A stretch of 64,000 nucleotides of DNA from Larix kaempferi (lineage: Eukaryota; Streptophyta; Pinopsida; Pinales; Pinaceae): the NCBI GenBank assembly GCA_027924585.1, contig BSBM01000386.1, positions 1,722,001 through 1,786,000 on the forward strand, in the 5' to 3' direction. Below the pieces are notes generated by a model. The model had not been told where the DNA came from and made no database searches. It saw only the letters and a list, made by a program, of their open reading frames with translations. The stretch's first letter is position 1, and the number at the start of each line of letters is the position of its first letter. A program made the position numbers and the translations under genes. Positions 12,475-22,293 of this stretch are shown here, piece by piece.

Positions 12475-12705
12475 GATCCTCAGATATGCTAGCCATTTGG
12501 CCATCTAAATGAATTTAATATTATTAATTTTTTGCTTAATAAAATTGTATTGTAATGTATTGAATATGTAATTTATTTCTTTAAGTAAGAAACATGTTGA
12601 CGTTGTACTTAGTCACTAAATAGAGAAAAATAATTATTTAAAATAGCATTAATATATATAAATTAAAAATGATAACTATTAAAGTCTGCTTTCATATTTA
12701 TTATA

Positions 12706-12771
12706 TCACAAATCTCACTTGAACTTGAAAACAAATCTTAAACCTATAATATATATATATATTAATATATA

Positions 12772-12806
<35 letters not shown>

Positions 12807-12978
12807 TTTTGGCAATTTAAAAAATGTTTACAATCTCTCAATCTCTTATTATCTATAACTACTTGGGAATTTAAATTTGGAAAATAAATCTTAAACCTGA
12901 AAACAAATCTTAAACCTAATCTTTTTCACTTTATATATATACACATACTTTTGGCAATTTAAAAAATGTTTATAATCT
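12706..12978. repeat. 142-bp duplication around a TA microsatellite
   Basis: CTTTTGGCAATTTAAAAAAT recurs at 12806 and 12948, preceded in both cases by GAAAACAAATCTTAAACCTA. A long TA run at about 12746-12804 expands the first copy. Confidence 0.75.
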
Positions 12979-13039
12979 CTTCATCTTTCCATTTAGATCA
13001 TTTTCTTTATATCTTCTAACTTTCCAGCCACAACATTAT

Positions 13040-14508
13040 AAGTCAATAATTGACTATGTTTGCCTCCAACATTTTCATTGATAAGAACTAGATCATTTGT
13101 GGCGGGGCTATACCATTTGGGGATACGTCTGTCCGATAAAGAAGATAATATGGTCTGGGATTTTAATAAATCATCTAGACATATCAATGCAAAGCTGGCA
13201 TATGATTTCATTGCATCTCTCCAAAGTGTCAGCGAGTTTGGTGGCATAAACTACCCTAGTCATGGCATCTCCCCTTGAGAATAAAGTGTTTCATGTGATT
13301 ATGTTTTCATAATAATATTTTAACTTGGGACATTTTGGTCACTAGAGGTTATGAAGGTCCCAATTGCTATCACCCGTGTATGAAAAAAGAGGAATATGCA
13401 AAACACATATTCCTCTCCTGCCCTTTCTCGAAGGCTGTCTGGCACGAAATCCGCTCAACGTTTCGCATTGGCTATAAGTGGAAGCAGACAGATCTGGGTG
13501 AGGTTATTCTGGACTGGGTAAATAAATATCCAGCTCAGAAAGAGCTTCTAGCTTTTCATTGCTCGGGCATATGGAACACCATAAACTTGTTGATCTTTGA
13601 AGGAGTTCGTGCAAATCAGCAAGTTTCCTGTGTAAAAATTGTAAATCTGTTCCGAGAATTTCACAAGCCTCCGATTGGCAAGAAGGTAAGGACTCATCCT
13701 TGTCCTGTTTTTCCTGAAGATCGATCGCTTGGATTCTTCGATGGAGCATCAAGTTCCAATAGGGGTGGATGTGGCATGGTTCTAAGGATCTCAGAGCATC
13801 ACTGTTTTCTGTTGCATATGGGATGTGGTCCGAGTATGAACACCTGGGCAGAGTTATTGATGTTGTTTTCCTTGCTGTGGTTCACACGCAAGAAAGGATT
13901 CAGTGCTTTGCATGTTTGTGGTGATTCCATGGTGGTGGTGGAATGGGTAAACAACCGATCAAATCTGAACGTTGTCATTTTGAAGCACTGGTGTGAGCGT
14001 ATCCTTAGCCTTATTCCCTCCTTTAATTCCCTCTTGGTCTCGCATATTCATAGGGAGCACAACATTCTAGCATATAGCCTCTCAAAGCGAGCTGTTGGCG
14101 AGGAGGAGGGAATGTTGTTTTTTGAGGAACTCAGAGATTTCGTTCCGGTTGAGAAATGATCCTTATATTTTTTTAGCTTATGTTGGTGTTTGTTTTGGTC
14201 TTGAGGTGGGTCAAACTTTTGTATTCTCAAAGGATGGGCCCATGTTTTTGACACTGTTTTCTGGGGTGCTCTGTCTAGCATGGCTATGTGGTATCTAGGC
14301 TGACTACTAGTAGACATGTCTTATGTAACTAGCTGGACATATGTAATTCTCCTAGAGGGGCATTTGGTTTATGATGCGCTACTTTATGACTCTCTAAGTT
14401 GCTATCATATCAACATATATATAGATTGTGTTGGAAACATATTTGCTATGTAACTTTGATTCTGAGCTGCAATAACAAGTTACTTTTTTTCTTCTTGAAA
14501 AAAGAATT
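13040..14508 (+). pseudogene. 5'-truncated LINE: ORF2 3' end with zinc finger and RNase H
   Basis: The tail of an L1-type ORF2. At about 13060-13240 there is a segment ending AKLAYDFIASL, typical just before the zf-RVT region. At 13335-14159 an open frame of 274 residues has a Cys/His zf-RVT-like segment (CYHPC..HIFLSCPF, about residues 11-36) and an RNase H fold start FFDGASSSNRGG (about 133-144), a conserved Glu in AELL (about 171-174) and Asp in CGDSMVVVEW (about 195-204). The RT and endonuclease are missing. Length and decay mark it as dead. The 3' end is put at the short A run near 14500-14505. A target-site duplication was not found. Confidence 0.75.
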
Positions 14509-15195
14509 AGATCTAAATATCATATATATACTTTCAATATCACTTATAAATGGATCACTATTAATTTTTCGACTATTATCTTAAATTTGTGTTTTGAACA
14601 TAGATAAATAAAAATCCAATTAATTTCTAAATAAATAAAATTAATTTATAACTTTAAACACTAACCAATATACTTTAAATTTCTTACCAATAAAATTGCT
14701 TCTTTGAATTTATTTTACCCTTAAAGTTTGATATCACTAATCATGCTTATGTATCCAAACCTCGAAAGTGGGCATTAGACTCCTATATGTTTTATTTGTT
14801 CTTAGGGTTTAAGATAGAAAATATTAAGCTTTTCCCTTTGTAGTTCTATGCTTTTTAAGTTAAACATTACCAGGGTTCATGTCAAAGAAAGTTAATGTCT
14901 ACCAATACATTGAAAAAAGTACACACATATATATATAATTTACAATTTCACATATTTAAAGTTTTCTATATTAATTTAATTATTAAAATATTCAAATCAG
15001 ATTTTTTTAAAAAAATCTAAACAATATAAATTATTTTACTCTACTCTAATTCATTGAATAACATGTTATAATTTTTTTTTCTTCAATATATTATCTTATA
15101 TTCTAGAATACTATCTCCATTAACCCTATTATTAATCTTATTGTTTCTTTTATTTAAATGATTTGAAGCAAACATTTACACATATTTTAAAAATC
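14509..15195. other. AT-rich DNA, nothing recognised
   Basis: No open frame with a domain and no structured repeat beyond simple AT runs. Confidence 0.5.
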
Positions 15196-15199
15196 CCCA

Positions 15200-15874
15200 T
15201 CCTAATCTTACATAAATACTAGATACCTATGCTAACTGCAATTCTTAAATGTTAAATGTTGTCTAAAAATATGCCATGGCTTCCCATTATCTTACACATG
15301 TCCAACACGATTATATACATTGGTCTCTTTAGAAAATTGTGACCACATATATTTCTTTACCACCCAAATTCTTTAACATGACTACCACCCAAAAATATAT
15401 CCTCAAGTAATTTGAAAATGTATTGTAAATCTTAGATTATGGACATCTTCTACCAAGAATAAATGTATATGTAGATTCATGAAATCAAGTGGCTACCAAT
15501 GACATTTAACATTGAAAAACTATTAGATATTCAATACCCAAATGTCACATTAATGTCACATAAATACTATATACCTATGCTAAATTCAATTCGTAAATGT
15601 TAAATGATGTCTAAAAAGCTGCCATGGCTTCACATTTATTGGGAAACGCATTTGTTGATCTTACCCATGTCCAACATGGTTATATACATTGGTCTTTTTA
15701 GAAAATTGTGCCCACATATATTTATTTGCCACCTAAACTCTTTAACATAACTACCACCCAAAAATATATCCTCGAGTAATTTGAAAATGTATTCTAAATC
15801 TTAAATTGTGGACATCTTCTACAAGGAATAAATATGGATGTAGGTTCATGAAATCAAGTGGATACCAATGACAT
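15200..15874. repeat. Two-copy duplication of about 310-330 bp
   Basis: Copies at about 15200-15507 and 15545-15874 share TATATACATTGGTCT (15312 and 15681), ACTACCACCCAAAAATATAT and TCATGAAATCAAGTGG. The second has about 20 bp extra after the CCATGGCTTC block. Confidence 0.8.
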
Positions 15875-16365
15875 GCTGCTTTAGCCATGACCATGGAACA
15901 ACTATTAGATCTTTAATGAATTAACTACTTATGTAGAGAATAATTCATGATCATCAATTGATTTGGATAATAAAAACAATTAAACGATTTGGTCTTTTCA
16001 TATTTATGCATAAATTATCTCATCCATTTTTATGGAATCCAATTTCTTAATCTACTAATGGAGTAGGTATATTACATTGGGATCATTAAATTTCAGCAAA
16101 AATACTAACTCTATTTTGAAGTTGTTGATCAATTAATTACATGAATAAATCTTTCATTGTGGTTTCTATATGCTATAGAGCATCTCATCCAAATATATAA
16201 CTATTAGAAATGTGGATTCTAAACGTATTATAAACTTAAAGGGAAATTAATTTTATGGATACAATTAATAATATATTATTATTCATCTAAATATATAACT
16301 ATTAGAAATGTGGATTCTAAACGTACCAGCGTAGATCCATTTCAAACCTGGATCTATCAAGCACC

Positions 16366-16465
16366 GAGAGGGATCTAATTTCTTGAGGTGTAATTTTTTT
16401 TGTTTTATCTTAAATTATTTACACATTAAGAAAAAAATTACCCCTCAAGAAATTGGATCCCTCTC
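16366..16465. repeat. Hairpin at the 3' end of the 580-bp insertion
   Basis: Arms of about 35 bp, at about 16366-16400 and 16430-16465, pair GAGAGGGATCTAATTTCTTG with its near-perfect complement around a short AT loop. On the outer side the sequence CTATCAAGCACC is shared with the hairpin at 33980-34128. Confidence 0.8.
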
Positions 16466-16560
16466 TTTTAATTTTTTAATTATTTTATTTTTGATAAGTT
16501 ATGAGCGAACATGAAATTTTTAATTACTTTTGATTTTTTATAAGTTATGAGCCAACATGG

Positions 16561-16880
16561 AAACATAACGTGACAAATGTGACAAACGTTACAACATCTC
16601 CCCCATACTGGGTTGTAACGTAACGTGACAAACGTGACAAATGTGACAAACGTTACAACATCTCCCCCATACTGGGTTGTAACGTAACGTGACAAACGTG
16701 ACATGTGACATGTGACATCCGTTACAGGATCTCCCCCATACTATAAATGTGACAAATGTGACATGTGCCATCCGTTACAGGATCTCCCCCATACTATTAC
16801 TTTTTACATTTTATTACTTTTGAAAACGTTACATGTGACATGTGACATCCGTTACAGGATCTCCCCCATATTGGATTGTA
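16561..16880. repeat. Five CGTTACA..ATCTCCCCCATA tandem units
   Basis: TCTCCCCCATA occurs at 16597, 16661, 16730, 16783 and 16860 (spacing 64, 69, 53, 77 bp), each preceded by CGTTACA and short runs of GTGACA. The first two units are nearly identical. Related to the 65-bp units at 30816-31022 on the other strand. Confidence 0.85.
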
Positions 16881-17499
16881 AGCACCTCATTTACACTTGG
16901 TGCAATTATAAACTTAAAGGGTACATGAATAAATGTGTATATAGGTTCACGAAATCAAGTGGCTATCTATGACATGCTCCTTTAGCCATGACCATGGAAA
17001 AAATATTAAATCTTTAATGAATTAACTACTTATGTAGAGAATGATTCATGATCATCAATTGATTTGGATAATAAAAACAATTAAACGATTTGGTCTTTTC
17101 ATATTTATGCATAAATGATCTCATCCATTTTTATGGAATACAATTTCTTAATCTACTAATAGAATAGGTATATTACATTGGGATCATTAAATTTTAGCAA
17201 AAATACTAACTTTATTTTGAAGTTGTCTTGATCAATCAATTACATGAATAAATCTTTTATTGTGGTTTCCATATACTATAGAGCATCTCATCCAAATATA
17301 TAACTATATTAAATGTGGATTCTAAACGTATTATAAACTTAAAGGGAAATTGATTTTATGGATACAATTAATAATATATTATTATTCATCTAAATATATA
17401 ACTATTAGAAATGTGAATTCTAAATATATTATAAACTTAAGGGGAAATTGATTTTATGAATACAATTAATAATATATTATTATTTATTTGTGACAATGT

Positions 17500-17925
17500 G
17501 AGCGAGTTTATATATATATATATTTATATATATTAAATTTAATAATAATTTGATAAAAATTATAATTCTATATAAATTAATAAAAAAAATTATATATAAT
17601 TTTACTCAAATAAAAAATAAATTTAATTATAAACTTTATTTTTAAAATTTTTATTCCATTTATAACACACAATATCAATTTATTTACTCAATTCTTAAGC
17701 AACCATCTCAACAAAGTTAACCTACCTTTCCAACATACTCTTGCTAACACTTGTGATAAGACAGTGATAAGACATGTCACATTGAAAAAAGGTTGATAAT
17801 TTTTTGCCTAATGTATCCCATATGGAGCACTCGGTCTTTATACTCACTTCCTAGTAGACATGAAGAACAAAATTAAATAAGTAAAGCATGTGAGAACAAC
17901 CGGAATAATATCCCTTGAAAAATAC
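17500..17925. other. AT-rich DNA, nothing recognised
   Basis: Simple AT runs and no coding signal. Confidence 0.4.
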
Positions 17926-18157
17926 AATAATTCAAAATAATGAGAGTATGTGTCTTTAAAAGAATGAGATAATTATAAAATATTTTAAAGTAAAAAATTT
18001 AATAAATAAATTATATTTTATATAAGTAAATAAAAAAGATAAATAATTCAAAACAATGAGAGTATGTGTCTTTAAAAGAATGAGATAATTATAAAATATT
18101 TTAAAGTAAAAAATTTAATAAATAAATTATAATTTATATAAGTAAATAAAAAAGATA
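17926..18157. repeat. 116-bp near-identical tandem duplication
   Basis: Copies 17926-18041 and 18042-18157 differ at only a few bases (for example AAAATAATGAG versus AAAACAATGAG), so the event is recent compared with its surroundings. Confidence 0.9.
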
Positions 18158-18159
18158 AA

Positions 18160-18677
18160 AGAAGCCTATTTTGCATCAATTTGGTGAAATTCAGAGCAGA
18201 ATAGATGTTATTCTCAAATTGATAGCCAAAGTTCAAATTGAGCTAGGTACCAAGATTAATGTGCTAGCCAAAGCACCAATGGAATGGTTTTCAAGAAATG
18301 AGTTCCAACAAGACAAGTCGATACAACTTCAACAAAGCCAGAGGTGCCCACCGTGATCATTTCTCATGACACTTAGCTCTAGAATTCTCATGACCGTCTG
18401 TTTTATCCTTAGTTTCACAAGACCTGTTTGTTATGATTATGGACCTTATAGCTATTTCATGTTGTATGCTAACATGACTTTTAGCCTTACATACTCTGAT
18501 CACTGCTTTGTGTTTGGAGACTTATGTAAAATTTTAGACTTTGAACTCTTTGGAAAGTTGTGATTAAACTTTGGTTCTGTGGCTGGTCTAGTTTCCTTAG
18601 CAATAGGCCAACCACCCTCGACTGTATTTTTTTATTTCTAAGTAATATAATGCGTGACCGAGCTTACAAAAAAATGA
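18160..18677 (+). pseudogene. Possible LINE 3' tail
   Basis: Short frames (18171-18356 and 18366-18563) without a known domain are followed by a T-rich block ending in TTTTTTTATTTCTAAGTAATA and a short A run at 18668-18674, the style of plant LINE 3' UTRs such as that near 30390. No RNase H motif is visible, so the assignment rests on the tail. Confidence 0.3.
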
Positions 18678-18905
18678 TTTAAAAAATTATAAACTAAATA
18701 TACCCATTAAATTTATTTTCTTTTTAAATGTGACCAAGCACTCCATCCTCCAAACTCATAAGGGTGAGATATTCATCATGGTTCATGGAGAACTTGAACT
18801 AACAATTGGATCACTAAGAGTAAATATGTCATGACCAAAGTGTGAACTCAAGCTGGGAGGTTAATTATTTTCTTTTATAAACACCTTATGTAGACCCAAG
18901 TAACA

Positions 18906-19131
18906 TGCCTGCAGGGGTGTAGCTCAACCGACGATTTGCTTGATATGAAGGAAATGTTGTAAATGGAGGTCAGGAGTTCAAATCACCCCGGCTTACCCGT
19001 GCCCCATGCTTGCGGGTTGTGTGGGAGCACCTAGGGGTATAGTGGTAGCGGATGGGATTGGATCCATGGACTCCGTGTCACGCGAGTACCAGCCCCTTCC
19101 CAGTTGCCGATTCCTCTAGTTACCAAAAAAA
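18906..19131 (+). mobile_element. tRNA-derived SINE with target-site duplication
   Basis: Pol III promoter boxes are visible: A box within GGGGTGTAGCTCAACCG (about 18914-18930) and B box in GGAGTTCAAATCACC (about 18970-18985). The body ends TTACC plus A9. A short direct repeat AAGTAACA flanks it (18898-18905 and 19132-19139). A second A-box-like stretch, GGGGTATAGTGGTAGCGG, begins near 19034, suggesting a composite body. SINEs are mobilised by LINE machinery. Confidence 0.75.
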
Positions 19132-19139
19132 AAGTAACA

Positions 19140-19930
19140 CCCACTACAACTGTATTTATCCATATAATCAATATACGAGCACAACCACTTAACTTGTGGT
19201 GTGTGAACACCGATAGGTCACAAATTAAGTCCCATGAACAAGTTATATGTTACTTGTTCTCCATGCTTAGTTGTAATCACTTGTTGTCTATGCTTTAGCT
19301 ATATGTTACCTTCTTTAGTTAAATGGGTTGTTTGTCACTACATGTTATCCATGCATGAGCTACAAGTTATCCATGCATTAGCTACCAGTTATTTTTTTTT
19401 ATAGTTGTTTATTTCTAATTTTGAACGACGCCCATAAAATCAATCTGGAAAATACACTTGTCCCATCCTCCTTCAATATAGGAAAAGCATAGATGGCTGT
19501 CCACCCCAAATTCTAAGATATAAACACCTATTGGTGTAATTAAGTACAATGCATTTATTGTAAAAATTAATTAACTATGGAAATGTAAACTAGTATTTAA
19601 AAATGTTATTATGTCATTTAAAGCTTAATTTAATTCCACCATGATGATTTCTTTTGTAAGCTAGTACCCACGGGGATTTGAACTTGTGACCTTCCATTTA
19701 CAACTTCTCATCTCATTTACTCATTACCAATTACTCTGTCCCCCATTGCTATTCCACTATGATGATTATCATTAATTGAAATTATTTTTTATTTGTATAA
19801 TTACATGCTATGAATATTTAATTAATATTATTAATAAAGTTTTTATAAACTATATATATATATATATAGTTTAGTAGATAATCTTTTTCAAAAATTAAAA
19901 TAATTAAATAATACAATAATATTATAATGT
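19140..19930. other. AT-rich DNA, no supported gene
   Basis: Repeated ATGTTA / TAGTT words at 19240-19400 and a TA run at 19852-19868; no domain-bearing frame. Confidence 0.45.
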
Positions 19931-20911
19931 TTAATATTTTTTTTGAAAATTTGTTAGGGTTGTGAGAATGGAGGCGAGGGTGTGGGCAGAGGACTGGATG
20001 TGCGTTGGAGTTGGTGGTGGCGGCGGTGGTTGGAGGAAGTGGAGGGCGACGTGGAAGGGAGAGTGGAGTGGGGTGGAGTGCTGGAGATGCTGGGAAGGGA
20101 GGTCGTGCAGGTGGACGGAGGCAGTGCGGGAGGGAGGAGAGGTGGATTTGCAGGTGCATGGAAGGGGGCAGCACGGGAATGTGGAGCGGTGGAATGGGGG
20201 AGCTGGCGTGGCGTAGAGTGAGGAAGGGGTTGCAGTGGACGAGGGACGAGGGACGAGGGCGGGAGGAGCAGATGGATGGCGAGGGTAGGAGGATTCGAGA
20301 GAGGCGTTGGCGGGAGCTGGTGGAGAATGCGTGGGGCAGCAGATGAAGGGCGTGGACGGAGCTGGGGAAGAAGGATGTGGTGGCGTGAGCAGGCAGCGGG
20401 AGTAGCTGGTGGGTCGAAGTTGTGTTTTCGTCTCTTGAGGATTTAAGTTTTTGTTCTGTATCTTTTCCAACTTGTTTTCTAACTGCCTATTATCATTTTG
20501 AAACTTCATAATCAATTCGACTTGCGATTTTCTGTCATCTTCAGATGTCTTAAGTTGTTCCTTAAGATCTTCATTATGAATTCTGATACAACTATTTTCT
20601 TCCTGTTTGTCTAGAAGTTTCCCTTCAATGTCGTCTATAGATTGTTCTATCTTCTGACTATTTTTCAACTTCTTAATTTTTGTGACTAGTATCTTGTTAT
20701 GATTTCTTAGTCTAAAAATTTCTTCAGCATTGTTAGATAATGCTTTATTACTCTTCACGATCTCTGACTTATGTGTCTTTTTAGAGTCGTCATTTTGTTG
20801 TTGAAGAACTTTTATCTGTTGTCGACACTAGCCGACCTCTGATTCTTGACTTTCTAATTTATGTCGTAACTGCATTAGTTCTTCATCTTTGTCGCTAATG
20901 ATTTTGTTCAA
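19931..20911 (-). pseudogene. Coiled-coil plus Pro-rich coding fragment (downstream part)
   Basis: Read from 20911 leftwards, the frame is open apart from one TAG (at about 20829-20831) and gives a long Lys/Glu/Gln-rich coiled coil (for example DEELMQLRHKLESQ, then EEIFRLRNHNKILVTKIKKL and NRQLENKLEKIQNK) to about 20450. It switches at about 20430 to a GC-rich Pro/Ser/His-rich region ending near 19931. The family is not recognised; a retroelement Gag-like or structural coiled-coil protein are both possible. Its upstream part is at 26738-26825; the LINE at 20912-26725 splits the two. Confidence 0.5.
20900..20911. repeat. Left target-site duplication of the 5.8-kb LINE
   Basis: GATTTTGTTCAA, repeated exactly at 26726-26737 directly after the element's A tail. 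Confidence 0.85.
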
Positions 20912-21044
20912 AATAATAATAACATATGGGTGGTACGAGTAATTCTGCAGAATCTATCTACTAACAATTCAGAGAATTGGTGTGACGCAGCTGAGAAGCA
21001 CGCACGCAGCCACGACCTGCTAACCCTAGCCGCAGCTGAGGAGG

Positions 21045-22293
21045 ATGGCGGCACCTGGGGGAGGGGAGGACGCCCCCCCCCCCGTCCAGATCAGACGAGG
21101 AAGCCTTCAGCAGGCTTGTCCTTGGCAGAGGCAAGAAATCCTCTCCTCCGGAGGTCCCGAAATTCATCAAGAAGCTTGAAGACATACCAGAAATCGCCCT
21201 GCCTGAAGAAAAACCAATGAAGATAGCTCTAGCTTTGGCAAAGCGAGGCCTCGTAGGGCAGTTCATGGGCCTATGGCCATCCACTAAAACAACTGATGAC
21301 TGGATACAGAGGAATTGGAGGCCCAATCTCAAAAATGGAGTGACTTGCTACCCCGTTGGGAGAGAGTATTTCATATTTGAATTTATCTCCGAAGAAGATC
21401 GAGACTTGATCTTTAGAAACGGCCCCTACTTCATGGGGACGTAGGGCTTATACCTGAATAAATGGACCCCAGACTTTGATCCCTCGATCGATCTCCCCAA
21501 GGAAGTGCCAGTGTGGGTCAGGCTCCCTAACCTCCCGGTGCACTGCTGGGACTTCGATTCCTTGCAGAGAATAGGGAACGGAATCGGACGATTCATTGAC
21601 AAAGCTGACAATAAGGGCCAATATACCTGTGCCAGAATCTGTGTCGAAGTCGACCTGGAAGCTGGCCTTCCGGAGGCAATAAAACTAAAAGTCGGAACAT
21701 GGACCCATTACCAGAAGCTGGATTATGAGCATCTGCCATTCAAGTGCAGAAACTGCCAGGAGCATGGCCACTTCCAAAGATACTGTCCCAAGCTAACTGC
21801 TGAGAAAGAAGATGCTGAAGGATGGCAGAAAGTAAAAAAAGGAAAACCCACGAACATAGTCAGAAGCAAGGAAAAGACGGCCCAAGGCCCCCCAAAGGAA
21901 GGTAACTCAAAGCCCTCTACTCAGGAAGATCTTACGGTATCCCAAAACCTTGGGGATATACCAGAAGCTGATGAAGCCAGGGCATCACAAGACCCAATCG
22001 GTCCAACCCATCAAGCTGGTGCCGCCAGTCCAACCAAAGATCATATCAGCCTAGCCTCGGAAACAGGAGTTGACTCCTCTGAGGATGGTGATACTGAAGT
22101 AAGCAGTCAATCAGGATCCCCGGATCAACCAAAACGCGGACGGAAGTCAGAAAAGAAGCGAAGGGAAGAGCAGTCCTACAAGGACGTGGTCCAAGGCTCT
22201 CAACACACCATACCTGAAATGATGAATACCAGATCCGGAATGAGGCTGGGAAAGACCCCGAAAGGGGGTCATCACCCTCCCCCAGGTAAATAA
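21045..22293 (+). pseudogene. LINE ORF1 (Gag-like, DUF4283 + CCHC zinc knuckle)
   Basis: The ATG at 21045 opens MAAPGGGEDAPP, then a C11 tract at 21073-21083 throws the frame; 10 or 13 C would restore continuity with the downstream frame. DUF4283 runs from about 21217 to 21640 (FMGLWPSTKTTDDW, REYFIFEFISEEDRDLI, VPVWVRLPNLPVHCWD). An in-frame TAG at 21442-21444 interrupts it. The zinc knuckle CRNCQEHGHFQRYC is at 21745-21786 (CX2CX4HX4C). The C-terminal third is hydrophilic, rich in Ser/Lys/Glu. The protein would bind element RNA. Its TAA (22291-22293) overlaps the ORF2 ATG. Confidence 0.85.

Larger units (their letters stand above)
16326..16905 (-). mobile_element. 580-bp non-autonomous Helitron-like insertion
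   Basis: Read on the minus strand it starts TTGCACC after a host A and ends CGCTGG before a host T, i.e. a CTRR-type 3' end at an A/T target. Boundaries come from comparison with uninterrupted copies of the target, GATTCTAAACGTATTATAAA, at about 16215-16234 and 17320-17340; no target-site duplication is seen beyond one ambiguous base. It has a subterminal GCACC/GGTGC pair at the 5' end, five TGTAACG/GGGGGAGATC repeats, then a hairpin next to CTGG. It has no coding capacity. The same ends occur at 30789-34135. Canonical Helitrons start TC, so this start is atypical. Confidence 0.65.
15824..17420. repeat. About 520-bp AT-rich tandem duplication, first copy interrupted
   Basis: Block 1 (about 15824-16325 plus 16906-16921) and block 2 (about 16922-17420) are close copies, both containing ACATGCT(G/C)C, TTTAGCCATGACCATGGAA and CAATTGATTTGGATAATAAA. 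Each also has an internal duplication of about 98 bp (AAATATATAACTAT at 16191 and 16289). The 580-bp difference in block 1 is the insertion at 16326-16905. Confidence 0.85.

Noticed and set aside
16480-16771. Minus-strand frames rich in Cys, His, Val and Thr (possible zinc protein)
   Set aside because: They are repetitive translations of the GTGACAAACG/CTCCCCCATA tandem units.
19962-20346. Gly/Arg/Trp-rich plus-strand frames
   Set aside because: Antisense to the Pro-rich part of the minus-strand coiled-coil frame; no domain.
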